This document shows positions 18,058-28,355 of a stretch of DNA of 64,000 nt, piece after piece; position 1 is the stretch's first letter; each line of letters begins with the position of its first letter. A program made the position numbers and the translations under genes. The DNA is taken from assembly GCA_016713535.1 (NCBI GenBank), contig JADJOY010000022.1:1-64000 (forward strand), read 5' to 3'. The notes beneath the pieces were generated by a model that had not been told where the DNA came from, made no database searches, and saw only the letters and a list, made by a program, of their open reading frames with translations. This stretch comes from JADJOY01 sp016713535 [NCBI: Deltaproteobacteria bacterium]. GTDB taxonomy: Bacteria > JADJOY01.

Positions 18058-19644
18058 TCAGTCGCGAGCGGCTCGGCCCGCGATGGCGCGCCACGGACGC
18101 CGATCGAGCAAGCGGGTCGCCAGCACCGCCACCACGACCAGACCCGCCGCGCACACGAAGGCGTCACCGTAACGCAAGTAGAAGCTTTGGAGGACAGGCC
18201 CCATGTGGACCTCGCCCTCGAGCGTGGCCTCCGCGAAGAGGCCGGTCTCGCTCACTCGCCGCCCCCAGGGGTCGATGAAGGTGCTGACCCCCGTGTTGGC
18301 CGCGCGCGCGAGCCACACCCGGCTCTCGATCGCGCGCACCTGTGCCATCTCCAGGTGCTGCCACGGCGCGCCGAAGCGGCCGAACCAGGCGTCGTTCGTG
18401 ATGCTCACCAGCAGCCGTGCACCTTCCAGGACGGCGGCACGAGCCTCGGCTGGAAAGATCGCCTCGTAGCAGATGAGCACCGCGAACCGGATGCCGCTAC
18501 CGGCGTCGAAGTTGGTGTGAACCCTGCCGGGGTGGAAGTTCCCGACGCCGGCCACGATTTTCTCGAGGAAGGGGAACGGGCTCCATTCGCCGAACGGCAC
18601 GAGGTGCATCTTGTCGTAGTGCGCGAGCTCGCGCCCGTCGGGGTCGAGGAGGTAGGCACGGTTGAGGCTCTCGATGTCCTGAGCGGTCAGGCGCGCTCCC
18701 GGCGCTGGCGCATCCACGCCCTCCTTGAGCCGGTAGGCCGGCGCTCCCAACAGCACCGGGACGCGGTTGAGGCGGGCGAGATCGCGCGCCTGCTCGGCCC
18801 ACGCGCCGCCGCGCTGGAAGAAGAACGGCATCGAGGTCTCGGGCAACACAAGCAGGTCGAGCGGACTCTCGGCGGATCGCTGCGCCAGCCGCTGGTAGGT
18901 CTCGATGGTGCGGGTGCGGAACTCCTCGTCCCACTTCTGATCCTGCGGGATGTTGCCCTGCAGCAGCCCGATCCGGACGGGATCGCCACTGCTCGGCGTG
19001 GCCGCGAGACGAACGAGGCCATAGGCGCGCATGGACGCAGCCGTCAGCACCACGCCCACCAGGTGAGCGAACGGCACCGCTCGACCACCCGTCCACGAGC
19101 ACCACGCGGCGGCCACCGCCGCCGAGCTCGCGACCAGCACGAAGCTCACGCCGTAGATCCCCGTGACGTCGGCGATCTGCACCATCGGCAGGAATCCCAC
19201 CTGGCTGTACCCGAGCGTCAGCCAAGGGAAACCCGTGAACACGAACGAGCGGAGATACTCGAGCGTGACCCACAGCGCCGCGAGCCCCCAGACTCCCCAG
19301 CCGCGCTCGAGGCCGAGCGGTGCCGAGAGCGCAGCGAACACGGCCACGTAGAGCGCCAGGAACGCGGACAGCAGGACGTGGCCGAGGATGCTCGCGGCCA
19401 GCGGCAGCCCACCGAAGTGGTGCATCGTCTCGACCAGCCAGTAGAGGCCGCCCAGGTAGAGCCCCAGCCCGGCGATCCAGCCGAGCAAGAGGCGGCGACG
19501 CCACGGTTCGCCCGCGAGCGCGACCAGCAGCGGCGCCAAGCCAACCCACGCCAGCAACCGAAGCGGGTGGATCGGGAACGCCGCGACCAGCAGCAGACCG
19601 CTCGCCAGAGCGGCGATCGGCTTCCAGCGGGCCAGACCGTTCAC
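18058..19644 (-). CDS. lnt: Apolipoprotein N-acyltransferase Lnt
   Basis: Lnt performs the last step of lipoprotein maturation, N-acylating the N-terminal cysteine at the periplasmic face of the inner membrane. The 528-residue protein has six N-terminal TM helices (from PIAALASGLLLVAAFPIH) and a carbon-nitrogen hydrolase domain. Its triad is visible as Glu in LVLPETSMPFF, Lys in HYDKMHLVPFGEWSPF and Cys in LICYEAIFPAEAR. A further C-terminal TM helix follows. The GTG at 19644 overlaps the lptD stop by 4 nt and puts the first helix at the N-terminus, so it is preferred to the longer open frame. Confidence 0.94.
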   Translation of the reverse strand: MNGLARWKPIAALASGLLLVAAFPIHPLRLLAWVGLAPLLVALAGEPWRRRLLLGWIAGLGLYLGGLYWLVETMHHFGGLPLAASILGHVLLSAFLALYVAVFAALSAPLGLERGWGVWGLAALWVTLEYLRSFVFTGFPWLTLGYSQVGFLPMVQIADVTGIYGVSFVLVASSAAVAAAWCSWTGGRAVPFAHLVGVVLTAASMRAYGLVRLAATPSSGDPVRIGLLQGNIPQDQKWDEEFRTRTIETYQRLAQRSAESPLDLLVLPETSMPFFFQRGGAWAEQARDLARLNRVPVLLGAPAYRLKEGVDAPAPGARLTAQDIESLNRAYLLDPDGRELAHYDKMHLVPFGEWSPFPFLEKIVAGVGNFHPGRVHTNFDAGSGIRFAVLICYEAIFPAEARAAVLEGARLLVSITNDAWFGRFGAPWQHLEMAQVRAIESRVWLARAANTGVSTFIDPWGRRVSETGLFAEATLEGEVHMGPVLQSFYLRYGDAFVCAAGLVVVAVLATRLLDRRPWRAIAGRAARD

Positions 19645-22511
19645 GGGCCGTTGGTGATCAGCGACGTGCGGTGATCGGTCTTCTGCGCCCACCACGGCGC
19701 CTGCCCCGCCGAGCCCAGCCCCTCGAAGTTGAACTGGACGCCGAACTTCGTCTCCTCGGGGTTGGTGCGGTCGATCACCCACAGGTCGAACCCCCAGCAG
19801 TCGCAAGGGGCCGTGAAGTGGAGGCCGCCACGATTCTCGAGGAACTGCGAGTTGAGCTGGTCGAAGCGGGTCGAGGCGTAGAGCGCCGTCCCCTGCCAGA
19901 GAACCACGCGCGCCCCGGCGTTCACGTCCTCGATCCGACCGTTGACGAAGCGGTACCGCGTGGAGAGCCGGTCGCCACGCGGATCGCCGAGCGCCGCCCG
20001 GAGGGTGTAGTCGGCGAACTCCTGGGTCTCGGGGTCCCAGTCCGTGTAGCCGCCGAGCTGGACCCCCTTCACCGGCCACAACGAGACCTCGCCGTGCACC
20101 GGGCACACCCCGTTCTCGCAGGCTTCCTGGAGCAGGTCGAACGAATGCTCGAAGGTGAGCGTCACCACGTTGTCGATCGAGCCCTGGCGGCCGGTACGGC
20201 TGAAGAGGGTCTGCTCGACCCCGTAGGTCAAGAGCGACTTCTGCGCGATCCGATCGACACGGTCGAACGACGGGAGCGGGGTCTGGTCGACCTCGGGGAT
20301 CCAGTCGTACTCGACGTACGGATCGAGCTCGTGCTTCCAGCGCGTCTCGAGCGGATCGGTGCTGTCGCCGCGGAACACCCGCGAGATCGTCGTGTCGAGC
20401 GTGACGTTGACGTGCGGTAGCAGCCGCGCCGCGCTGGTCCGCTCCAGGCTCGTGACCTTGGTGGTCTCGCCGGTCACGGGGTCCGTCTCGGTATCGGTCA
20501 AGGTCGCGTCTGCGTAATAGAAGGTCGCGCGCGGCTCGATCGAGGGCTCGAGGTTGAAATGCGAGATCTCGATGGGCAGGTAGAAACGCGGGGTGGTGTC
20601 CCAGCGCAGACCGTCGGCGCCCTCGCGACGGTAGAAGTCGGTGGCGTCGCTGCGCATGTCGAGGAGCATCGGCGTGCCGGGGATCGGCTGGCGAATGCCG
20701 CGCAACGTCACCTCCGGAAGGTCCTGCAGCTCGTTGTTGGCGTCGGTCTCGAGGTCCTCGTACCAGCGCACCGCGCCCAGCAAGCTCCACCGCCGCCAGC
20801 TCGACGTGAGCGTCGCCTTCGACTGGGTGAAACGCTGCGAACGCAGCGTCGGGTCGTCGGTGGTGTCGCGGTTCACCTGGGTGTCGCTCAAGAGATCCAC
20901 GATCACCTTGCCGCGTACCCCCGGCGCAAAGATCTCGTCGTGGAACGCCTCGATCGCGTACCGCTGCCGATCGACCTCGAGCGGGTTGCCCTCCGCGTCG
21001 GTGGCCGCCTCGGGCTCCTTCTCCTGGAAATAGCGGGCCGCGATCTCACCCGCGCTCGACAGGGTGCGGATGTAGCGGAACTCGACCGCCCCACCGACGC
21101 GCTCGTTGGTCGACGTCTCCAACATCAGCGTCGCGTCCATGTTGCGGTCGATGGCCCAGAAGAAGGGCTGTTCGATCTGGAAGCCGCGCCGGTTCGAGTA
21201 CCCCACCCGCGGGAACAGGAAGCCGGTCTCGCGGTCGCTCTTGATGGGCAGCACCAGATAGGGCGACCAGATCGCGGGGATGTCCCAGAGCCGGAACGTC
21301 GTGCTGGCGCCTCGTGCGTAGCCCCCGAGGGTCAGGTCCACGTCGCTCCCGGTGAACGACCAGTCCGGCGGATCGCACGCGCAGCTCGTCAGTCGCGCGT
21401 CCTCGACGTGGTAGGTGAGCTCGCCGGTCTTCTCGATCTTGGCGCCTTCGAAGCGCACGTCGCCGTCCGCCGAGGTGAAGCGGCCATCGAAGATGACCCC
21501 GGTCAGGGTCTCCAGGCTCAGGTTGACCGAGGCCCCGCGCAGCGTCCCGGTGGGCGAGATCACCCACACGTTCCCGTCCGCCTGGATCTCGCTCGAGCCG
21601 GCGCGATAGACCACGCGATCGGCCCGGACCTCGACGTCCCCGTACACGGCGTGGACGCTGCCCTCCGCGATGAACTCGTCGAACTGCCGATCCTGCACCA
21701 CGCGATCGGCGTTGAGCTGGACGTTGCCCGCTCCGCCGCCACCCGGCTTGCGAGGCGCGCGCTGCGAGCTCTCGACGTCGCCGCTCTCCTCGTCGACGAC
21801 GTCCTCCTCCACGTCGCCACCGAGGGCTTCCTGGTCGTAGGAGTCGGCCGAGATCTTGGACCGGCGCCGCTTCTTCTTCTCCGGCGCGGCGCCGCTGGTC
21901 ACCTGGGCCTCGCCGGAGGTGGTGGCTCCCCCCGCCTGCGCGGCCGCGGCGGTCGTGGATCCGTCACCGGACGCCGGCGCCATCGCAGGGACCGTCACCT
22001 GTGTCGAGAGCGGCGCGCCCGCGCTCGCGTCCACGACCAGCACGAGAATCCGGAAGGGCGACGTCAGCGAGGTCACGCGCGTGACCACCTGCGCAGCGGC
22101 GTCGACGCGCACCACGAAGCCACCGTGGGCGTCGGAGCTGACGGCGCGCTCCACCGTGATCGAGCGCACGCGGGGATCCCTGGGCGTGGTCCGCGCCGCG
22201 ACGCCGGCTCCGATGGCCGAGCCGTACACCTGGAGCTCCACCGCCGTGCCGTCGGCGGCTGGCCGGAGCTGGTCGAGGTACGGCGCGGGGCGGTCGAAAT
22301 CGAGGAAGACCGCTGTCTGCTCGGCGCCGGTGCTCACCCGGATTCCGCCGAGCGTCGCCGCCTCGAGTGCCGCGTCCGTCGCGCGCGCTCGGCTCGCAAG
22401 CGCCACGACCACGAGCAGGCACGCGAACGCGACGGCGCGCGGTCGTCGTGCGGGCCGGCTCACGGAACGCTCACGCTCGCGGCGGATCGAGTCGGCATCG
22501 GGGCGGGCCAT
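19641..22511 (-). CDS. lptD: LPS-assembly protein LptD with an N-terminal AMIN-like domain
   Basis: LptD inserts LPS into the outer leaflet. The 956-residue product has a signal peptide (VAFACLLVVVALASRARA). An extra N-terminal domain at about residues 55-160 (GIRVSTGAEQTAVFLDFD, RVRSITVERA) resembles AMIN domains. A disordered Ala/Gly- and Lys/Arg-rich linker follows, then the OstA/LptA-like beta-jellyroll (NVQLNADRVVQDRQFDEF to VRFEGAKIEKTGELTY). The plug/barrel region holds the usual Cys cluster (LTSCACDPPDW) and a late Cys pair APCDCWGFD, suggesting interdomain disulfides. The barrel closes with FGVQFNFEGLG. It lies next to lnt with a 4-nt overlap. Confidence 0.93.
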   Translation of the reverse strand: MARPDADSIRRERERSVSRPARRPRAVAFACLLVVVALASRARATDAALEAATLGGIRVSTGAEQTAVFLDFDRPAPYLDQLRPAADGTAVELQVYGSAIGAGVAARTTPRDPRVRSITVERAVSSDAHGGFVVRVDAAAQVVTRVTSLTSPFRILVLVVDASAGAPLSTQVTVPAMAPASGDGSTTAAAAQAGGATTSGEAQVTSGAAPEKKKRRRSKISADSYDQEALGGDVEEDVVDEESGDVESSQRAPRKPGGGGAGNVQLNADRVVQDRQFDEFIAEGSVHAVYGDVEVRADRVVYRAGSSEIQADGNVWVISPTGTLRGASVNLSLETLTGVIFDGRFTSADGDVRFEGAKIEKTGELTYHVEDARLTSCACDPPDWSFTGSDVDLTLGGYARGASTTFRLWDIPAIWSPYLVLPIKSDRETGFLFPRVGYSNRRGFQIEQPFFWAIDRNMDATLMLETSTNERVGGAVEFRYIRTLSSAGEIAARYFQEKEPEAATDAEGNPLEVDRQRYAIEAFHDEIFAPGVRGKVIVDLLSDTQVNRDTTDDPTLRSQRFTQSKATLTSSWRRWSLLGAVRWYEDLETDANNELQDLPEVTLRGIRQPIPGTPMLLDMRSDATDFYRREGADGLRWDTTPRFYLPIEISHFNLEPSIEPRATFYYADATLTDTETDPVTGETTKVTSLERTSAARLLPHVNVTLDTTISRVFRGDSTDPLETRWKHELDPYVEYDWIPEVDQTPLPSFDRVDRIAQKSLLTYGVEQTLFSRTGRQGSIDNVVTLTFEHSFDLLQEACENGVCPVHGEVSLWPVKGVQLGGYTDWDPETQEFADYTLRAALGDPRGDRLSTRYRFVNGRIEDVNAGARVVLWQGTALYASTRFDQLNSQFLENRGGLHFTAPCDCWGFDLWVIDRTNPEETKFGVQFNFEGLGSAGQAPWWAQKTDHRTSLITNGP

Positions 22512-22522
22512 CGGCGCGCGCT

Positions 22523-22551
22523 AAGATCCGCGCAGCGTCCGGGCGTGTCAA
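22523..22551 (-). promoter_or_regulatory. Possible promoter in front of lptD
   Basis: In the 62-nt gap between folC and lptD the minus strand reads TTGACA (22551-22546), then 17 nt, then GATCTT (28-23 of the same block), with TCTTAG as an alternative -10. The -35 box is perfect and the -10 poor. This would let the lptD-lnt-prfB and following genes be transcribed separately from trp-accD-folC. Confidence 0.4.
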
Positions 22552-22573
22552 CACCTGCCGCGCCGCTGCCGCG

Positions 22574-23938
22574 TCAGGCTCGCGCGAGCGCCGCGGATCG
22601 ACACAGCGCCGTGGAGACACCGGCGCGCGCCATCACGGCGCCGACGAGGTAGAGCGAGCCGGCCACCACCACCACGCCGTCGGGCCGGGCCAGCGTTCGC
22701 GCCCTGTCCACCGCCTCACGCCAGTCCTCGACCGCGACGGCGCGCGCGCCGGCGGCGCGAGCAACCCGCGCCAGCACCCGAGGTTCCATCGCGTCGTCGC
22801 GCGGCGGTCGTGTGCAGATCACGCGCTCGAACCGAACCCGCGCGAGCGCCGCGACGATCTGATCCGGATGCTTGGTCCGCAGCGCGCCGACCACCAGCAC
22901 CCGCGCCCCCCGGACCGCGCGCAGGGCCGACGGCAGAGCCCGCGCCAGCGCCGCCGCACCGTGTGGGTTGTGGGCGCCGTCGAAGAGCCAGGACGGCCTT
23001 CCAGGCACCGCATCGAGGCGCCCTGGCCAGCGCGTCTCGCCGAGCGTGTCCCGGACCGCCGCGACCGGGATCTCCAGCCCGTCCGCGACGAGCTCCTCGA
23101 GGGTGCGAACCGCGAGCGCTGCGTTGCGCGCCTGATGGTCACCGCCGAGGGCGAGCTTCACGGCGTCGATCGAGAACCGCTTCCCGGCGTACCGAAAGAC
23201 GCCGCCGCGCCCCAGCCCGGGCGGAAAGCCCGCCGGCACCTCCACGCGGAAGCCGACGCGCGCCGCGTGCTCCTCCACCACGCGGCGCGCCGCGCCGCCC
23301 GTCACGCCGGTCACCAGCACCCCACCCGGCCGCGCAATCGCCACCTTCTCACGCGCGATGGACGCTCGCGTGCTCCCCAGGAACTCGGTGTGATCGAGCT
23401 CGACGTTGGTGAGCACCGCGATACGCGCGGCGCCGACGTTGGTCGCGTCCCAGCGCCCGCCGAGCCCGACCTCGAGCACCGCCACCTCGACGCGGCGCCG
23501 CACGAACTCGAGGAGCGCCGCGGCGGTGAGGATCTCGAAATACGTGAGGCGCACCGCGGGTCTCCGTTGCTGCGCGCGCCGGATCCGCTCGATCGCCCGC
23601 GCCAGGGCCGACGGTCGGATGCAGGCTCCGTCGACGCGGATCCGCTCGCGCACGTCGATCAGATGGGGCGAGGTGTAGAGGCCGGCACGCAGACCCGCTC
23701 GGCTCAGCGCCGAGGCGACCTGGACCGAGACCGAGCCCTTGCCGTTGGTGCCGCCGACCCGCACGATCCGCAGCCGGTCCTCGGGATTGCCGAGGCGACG
23801 TAGCACCTCGCGCACCCGCTCGAGCCCCGGCTGGATGTCGCGGGGATCGATCCCGTCGAGGTAGGCCAGCGCACGCCGCTCGCGCGCGTCGAGACGCCTC
23901 GCGTCAGGTCGTTTCGGAGAACGCTTGGCCGTCGCCAT
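22574..23938 (-). CDS. folC: Bifunctional folylpolyglutamate synthase / dihydrofolate synthase FolC
   Basis: FolC is an ATP-dependent Mur-ligase-family enzyme that adds glutamate to dihydropteroate and folates. The P-loop is VGGTNGKGSVSVQVASAL near residues 62-79. YTSPHLIDVRERI, EVGLGGRWDATNV and the Mg-binding LTNVELDHTEFLG are conserved, as is LFDGAHNPHGAAAL in the C-terminal domain. It is 454 residues. The start at 23938 lies inside the accD 3' end, a 35-nt overlap, so the two are translationally linked. This is the usual accD-folC pairing. Confidence 0.93.
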   Translation of the reverse strand: MATAKRSPKRPDARRLDARERRALAYLDGIDPRDIQPGLERVREVLRRLGNPEDRLRIVRVGGTNGKGSVSVQVASALSRAGLRAGLYTSPHLIDVRERIRVDGACIRPSALARAIERIRRAQQRRPAVRLTYFEILTAAALLEFVRRRVEVAVLEVGLGGRWDATNVGAARIAVLTNVELDHTEFLGSTRASIAREKVAIARPGGVLVTGVTGGAARRVVEEHAARVGFRVEVPAGFPPGLGRGGVFRYAGKRFSIDAVKLALGGDHQARNAALAVRTLEELVADGLEIPVAAVRDTLGETRWPGRLDAVPGRPSWLFDGAHNPHGAAALARALPSALRAVRGARVLVVGALRTKHPDQIVAALARVRFERVICTRPPRDDAMEPRVLARVARAAGARAVAVEDWREAVDRARTLARPDGVVVVAGSLYLVGAVMARAGVSTALCRSAALARA

Positions 23939-24824
23939 TGCGCGGCACGGGCTCGTAGGCGGCGGCGGTGGTCCCGCGGCGCGCGCCGGGACCCTGCCTG
24001 TGGCCGAGCAACAGGGTCAGGATCTGCGCCAGCGTGTCCTTCACGTGGCGACGCTCGACGATCCGGTCGATGAACCCGTGGTCGAGAAGGAACTCGGAGC
24101 GCTGGAACCCCTCCGGGAGAGGTTCCTTGATGGTCTGCTGGATCACACGCGGCCCGGCGAACCCGATCAGCGCGCGCGGCTCGGCGAGGATGATGTCGCC
24201 CACCATCGCGAAGCTCGCGACCGTGCCACCCGTCGTCGGATCCGCGAGCAGCGCCACGTAGGGCAGCCCCTCGCGGCGCAGGCGCGCCAGCGCAGCCACG
24301 GTCTTGGCCATCTGCATCAGGCTGAGCGTGCCTTCCTGCATGCGCGCGCCGCCGCTCGAGGACACGATCCCGACGGGGTGGCGGTCGCGGATCGCCGCCT
24401 CGACGAGGCGCACGATCTTCTCGCCGACCACCGAGCTCAGGCTGCCGCCGAAGAACTGGAAGTCCATGACGCCGAGCATGCAGGGGACGCCGGCCAGGCG
24501 GCACGAGCCGGTCACGATCGCCTCGCGGCTGCCGGTCTTCTTCTGGGCGTCACGGACCCGGGCCGGGTAGCGCGCCGGATCCCGGAACCCGAGCGGGTCG
24601 AGGGGCTCGAGCTCGGCGTCGATCTCCTGGAAGCTCGCCGTGTCGGTCATGATCGCGATGCGTTCGCGGGCGCTGATGCGGAAGTGGTAGTTGCACTTCG
24701 GGCACACGCTGAAGTTGCGCTCCACTTCCTTCTTGTAGAGCATCTGACTGCACGCGTTGCACTTGATCCACAGGCCCTTCGGAATCGCGACCCGACCGTC
24801 GGCTTCCTTCTTGAACCACGCCAT
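23904..24824 (-). CDS. accD: Acetyl-CoA carboxylase carboxyltransferase subunit beta AccD
   Basis: AccD is the zinc-binding half of the carboxyltransferase that makes malonyl-CoA. The N-terminal four-cysteine zinc ribbon is visible as IKCNACSQMLY ... CPKCNYHF. The crotonase-fold core contains VMDFQFFGGSLSSVVGEKI and SSSGGARMQEGTLSLMQM. It is 306 residues. The ATG at 24824 overlaps the trpA stop by one base, and the 3' end runs into folC. Confidence 0.94.
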   Translation of the reverse strand: MAWFKKEADGRVAIPKGLWIKCNACSQMLYKKEVERNFSVCPKCNYHFRISARERIAIMTDTASFQEIDAELEPLDPLGFRDPARYPARVRDAQKKTGSREAIVTGSCRLAGVPCMLGVMDFQFFGGSLSSVVGEKIVRLVEAAIRDRHPVGIVSSSGGARMQEGTLSLMQMAKTVAALARLRREGLPYVALLADPTTGGTVASFAMVGDIILAEPRALIGFAGPRVIQQTIKEPLPEGFQRSEFLLDHGFIDRIVERRHVKDTLAQILTLLLGHRQGPGARRGTTAAAYEPVPRNGDGQAFSETT

Positions 24825-25645
24825 CAGCGCGCTCCCCGGCGTCGGCGCGCGCCGTCGACACCCTTGCGCAACTCGTTCACGAAGCTGCCCACTCGTTCGC
24901 AGGCACCCGCGGCCCCCCCCGGTCCGCGGACGCGGCGCACCACGGCGGACCCGACGATCACCCCGTCGGCCACCCGCGCGACACCCGCCGCCTGCTCCGC
25001 CGTGCCGATCCCGAAGCCCACCAGCACCGGCAGATCCACAGCCGCCTTCGCCGCCCGGATCTTGCGGGTCAGGTCGGCGGGGAGCTGCGCGCGTTCACCG
25101 GTCACGCCGGTGAGCGACACGTAATAGACGAAGCCGCGGCTGAGGCGGCCGATCTCGCGCAAGCGCTCGACCGGCGTCGTGGGCGTGGCGAGCAGGACCG
25201 GATCGACCCCGTGCGCGCGCAGCGGTCCGAGCACGTCCTCCCCGTCCTCGATCGGCAGGTCGGGGATGATGACGCCGTCCACCCCCGCGGCAGCCGCGGC
25301 CGCCGCGAACTTGGCGGCGCCGAAGGCGTGGATCGGGTTGGTCGAGCCCATGAGCACGATGGGCACGCTCAGCCGCGAACGAACGCGTGCCACTCTCTCC
25401 AGGATCGCACGAAGGGTGGTGCCCGCCGCCAGCGCTCGCGTGTACGAGACCTGGATCACCGGGCCGTCCGCGAGCGGGTCGGAGAACGGGATGCCGAGCT
25501 CGATCACGTCGGCGCCGGACGCCTCGAGCACAAGCATGAGCTTCTCGGTGGTCGCCAGGTCGGGGTCGCCGGCCGTGATGAACGGCACGAGCGCCGGCCG
25601 TCCCGCCGCACGCAGCCGTTCCAGCGTCTCTTCCAGACGGCTCAT
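24824..25645 (-). CDS. trpA: Tryptophan synthase alpha subunit
   Basis: TrpA cleaves indole-3-glycerol phosphate to indole and glyceraldehyde 3-phosphate. The TIM barrel carries the catalytic Glu and Asp in [43 protein letters not shown] and the phosphate-binding [12 protein letters not shown] with [10 protein letters not shown] are conserved. It is 273 residues. The ATG at 25645 overlaps the trpB stop, so the two synthase subunits are translationally coupled. Confidence 0.95.
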   Translation of the reverse strand: MSRLEETLERLRAAGRPALVPFITAGDPDLATTEKLMLVLEASGADVIELGIPFSDPLADGPVIQVSYTRALAAGTTLRAILERVARVRSRLSVPIVLMGSTNPIHAFGAAKFAAAAAAAGVDGVIIPDLPIEDGEDVLGPLRAHGVDPVLLATPTTPVERLREIGRLSRGFVYYVSLTGVTGERAQLPADLTRKIRAAKAAVDLPVLVGFGIGTAEQAAGVARVADGVIVGSAVVRRVRGPGGAAGACERVGSFVNELRKGVDGARRRRGAR

Positions 25646-26909
25646 CGGCGCCTCCGTGCGGGCGCGGCCGCGAGGCGCTCACCGATCCGCTCGGCGACCT
25701 TCATGACGTCCTTGTCACCGCGTCCCGAGAGGTTCAGAACCACCAGTGCCCCCTTGCGAAGGGTCTTGCGGCGCGCCGCCCGGCGCACCCAGGCGATGGC
25801 GTGTGCGGTCTCGAGGGCGGGAATGATGCCTTCCCGGCGCGCCAGGTACTCGAAGCCGTCGAGCGCCTCGTCGTCGGTGACCGAGTCGTACTGGACGGCA
25901 CCGACGTCCTTCCACCACGAGAGCTCCGGCCCGGAGCCCGGGTAGTCGAGCCCCGCCGAGATCGAGTGCGCAGGCAGGATCTGACCGTCGGCGTCCTGGA
26001 GGACGTAGCTCATGCTGCCATGGAGCACTCCCGGCTTCCCCTGCCCCAGCGACGCACCGTGCTGGCCGGTCGAGATCCGTAGCCGGCGGCCTCGACTCCG
26101 ACCTTGCGTACCCGGGTGTCCTCGACGAACGGAAAGAAGAAGCCGCTCGAGTTCGAGCCACCGCCGACGCACGCCACCAGCCAGTCCGGCAATCGCTTCT
26201 CGACCGCGAGGATCTGCTCGCGGGCTTCTCGGCCGATCACGGATTGCAGGTCGCGCACCATCCACGGGTACGGGTGCGGGCCCACCGCGGAGCCGATGAT
26301 GTAGTGCGTGCTCTCGACGTTCGTGGCCCAGTCGCGAATCGCCTCGCTGGTCGCGTCCCTGAGCGTCCGCGTGCCGGAGGTCACCGCGACCACCTTCGTC
26401 CCCATGAGGCGCATGCGAAACACGTTGAGCGCCTGGCGGTCGATGTCCTCCTCACCCATGTAGACCACGCACTCGAGGCCAAAGAGCGCCGCCACCGTGG
26501 CCGTCGCGACGCCATGCTGACCGGCGCCGGTCTCGGCGATGATGCGCTTCTTGCCCATCCGCCTCGCGAGCAGCACCTGCCCGACCGTGTTGTTGATCTT
26601 GTGCGCGCCGGTGTGACAGAGATCCTCGCGCTTGAGATAGAGGCGGATCCCGAGCTCGTCGCTCACCCGCCCCGCGAAGGTCAGCGGCGTGGGCCGGCCG
26701 ACGTAGTCCTTGAGGAGCCCGTCGAGCTCGCGCAGGAACTTCGGGTCGCGACGCGCCACGCGCCACTCACGCTCGAGCTCGGCGCACGCAGGGACCACGG
26801 TCTCGGGGACGTAGCGCCCGCCGAACGGACCGAACCGGCCGTGTCGGTCCGGCTCTTTCAGCATCTTCGCTTGCTTCGACGGCGCGGCCGCACGCTTGGT
26901 TCGCTTCAT
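25642..26909 (-). CDS. trpB: Tryptophan synthase beta subunit (single-base loss near 26076)
   Basis: TrpB is the PLP enzyme that joins indole and serine. The PLP lysine is in [14 protein letters not shown] and the phosphate-binding glycine loop in [12 protein letters not shown]. The C-terminal part is [14 protein letters not shown] ... [14 protein letters not shown]. The frame changes inside VEAAGYG / [14 protein letters not shown] at about 26076. Adding one base gives 422 residues with a complete family sequence, so an error is likely. The N-terminus has a basic tail [13 protein letters not shown] before [19 protein letters not shown]. It overlaps trpF by 4 nt. Confidence 0.93.
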
Positions 26910-27541
26910 GAGCTCTTCCGCTTCTCCTCGAACGCGGCGCGCGCCCGCTCCACGAACGCGCGGATCTTGTCGGGGTCCTTCACCCCCGGTGCTCGCTCGA
27001 CCCCGCTCGCCACATCGACGGCGTACGGCTCGACCACCCGTACGGCCTCCGCGACGTTCGAGGGATCGAGGCCTCCGGCGAGGATCACCGGATAGCGTCG
27101 CGAGGCCGTCCGAGCCAGCGCCCAGTCGGCGCGCAGACCGGTACCGCCCGGCGCATCCGGGTGATAGGCGTCGATCAGCACGGCGCTCGCGCCGTAGGCC
27201 TCGACTCCATCGAGATCGCTGGCCGAGCGCGCCCGAACCCCACGCACCACCCTGCGACTCAGGCTCCGCGCCAGCTCGGCGGTCTCGCTGCCGTGCAGCT
27301 GAACCACGTCGAGCCCGACCTCCGCGGCGATCTCCTCGATCCGCGCGCGGTCCTCGTCCACGAACACGCCGACCCGCGTCACGAACGCGGGCAGCTCGCG
27401 GGCGAGCTCGGCGGCCACGGCCGGCTCGACCCGGCGCTTGCTCTTCGACCAGAAGTTGAACCCGATCGCGTCCGCACCCGACTCCGCCACCGCCCGCACG
27501 TCCGCGGCGCTCGTCACGCCACAGATCTTGATGCGGATCAC
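26906..27541 (-). CDS. trpF: Phosphoribosylanthranilate isomerase
   Basis: TrpF converts N-(5'-phosphoribosyl)anthranilate to the deoxyribulose form. The TIM barrel begins [14 protein letters not shown] with the catalytic Cys. It continues with [38 protein letters not shown] and the catalytic-Asp/phosphate region [15 protein letters not shown]. It is 211 residues with a GTG start at 27541, overlapping both trpC and trpB by 4 nt. Confidence 0.94.
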   Translation of the reverse strand: MIRIKICGVTSAADVRAVAESGADAIGFNFWSKSKRRVEPAVAAELARELPAFVTRVGVFVDEDRARIEEIAAEVGLDVVQLHGSETAELARSLSRRVVRGVRARSASDLDGVEAYGASAVLIDAYHPDAPGGTGLRADWALARTASRRYPVILAGGLDPSNVAEAVRVVEPYAVDVASGVERAPGVKDPDKIRAFVERARAAFEEKRKSS

Positions 27542-28350
27542 GTGAGCCGGCCCCGCCCGAGGAGCGAGCGGATCTGCGCGACCGGGTCGTCGGCGCGCAT
27601 CAGCGATTCGCCGACCAGCACGCCGCGCACTCCCGCCTCGCCGACCCGGAGCACGTCGTCCCGGGTGTAGATCCCCGATTCGCTCACCACGGGGATGGTG
27701 CGCGGGATCTCGGGTGCGAGCCTGAGCGTCACGTCCAGGCTGGTCTCGAAGGTGGTCAGGTCGCGGTTGTTGATGCCCACGAGCTCGGCGCCGCGCTCGA
27801 GGGCGATGTCGAGCTCGCGCGCGTGATGGACCTCGACCAGGGTGTCGAGCCCGACCTCGCGCGCCGCGGCCAGCAGCTCGCCGAGCTGCACGCGATCGAG
27901 CGCGGCGACGATGAGCAGCATCGCGTCGGCGCCGGCAGCGCGGGTCTCGAACACCTGGAAGGGGTCGATGATGAAATCCTTGCGCAGCACCGGGATCTCG
28001 GTCGCGTCGCGCGCGCGCTCGAGGTCCTCCATCGTGCCGCGGAAGAAGTCCGCGTCGGTGAGCACGCTCATCGCCTGCGCGCCGCCGGCCGCATAGCTGC
28101 GGGCTCGCTCGGCCGGCTCCACGCCGGTGGCGAGCTGCCCCTTCGACGGCGAGGCGCGCTTGAACTCGGCAATCAGCGCGGGGGACGTCGGGTCCGCCTC
28201 CTCGATGCGCTTCAAGAAGCCGCGGGCGGCGCCCTGGCCGAGGGCCGCGTCCTCGAGCGTGCGGAGGCTGTAGCGCCTGCGGAGCGCGGTGACCTCCTCG
28301 CGCTTGCGATCGAGGATTCGCTTGAGGATTCCTTCGGGACGCGCGGACAT
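27538..28350 (-). CDS. trpC: Indole-3-glycerol phosphate synthase
   Basis: TrpC closes the indole ring. The 270-residue TIM barrel shows [15 protein letters not shown] with the catalytic Glu and Lys, [42 protein letters not shown] and [13 protein letters not shown]. The ATG at 28350 lies 5 nt after the trpG stop (28356). There is therefore no room for trpD, which usually sits between them. Confidence 0.95.
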   Translation of the reverse strand: MSARPEGILKRILDRKREEVTALRRRYSLRTLEDAALGQGAARGFLKRIEEADPTSPALIAEFKRASPSKGQLATGVEPAERARSYAAGGAQAMSVLTDADFFRGTMEDLERARDATEIPVLRKDFIIDPFQVFETRAAGADAMLLIVAALDRVQLGELLAAAREVGLDTLVEVHHARELDIALERGAELVGINNRDLTTFETSLDVTLRLAPEIPRTIPVVSESGIYTRDDVLRVGEAGVRGVLVGESLMRADDPVAQIRSLLGRGRLT

Positions 28351-28355
28351 GGCGG

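Noticed and set aside
17014-19674. Long plus-strand open frame over prfB and lnt
   Set aside because: Antisense shadow: low-complexity His/Arg/Glu-rich translation without motifs, while the minus strand encodes RF2 and Lnt.
20559-22652. Long plus-strand open frame over lptD
   Set aside because: Antisense shadow of lptD with no signal peptide, domain or Shine-Dalgarno.
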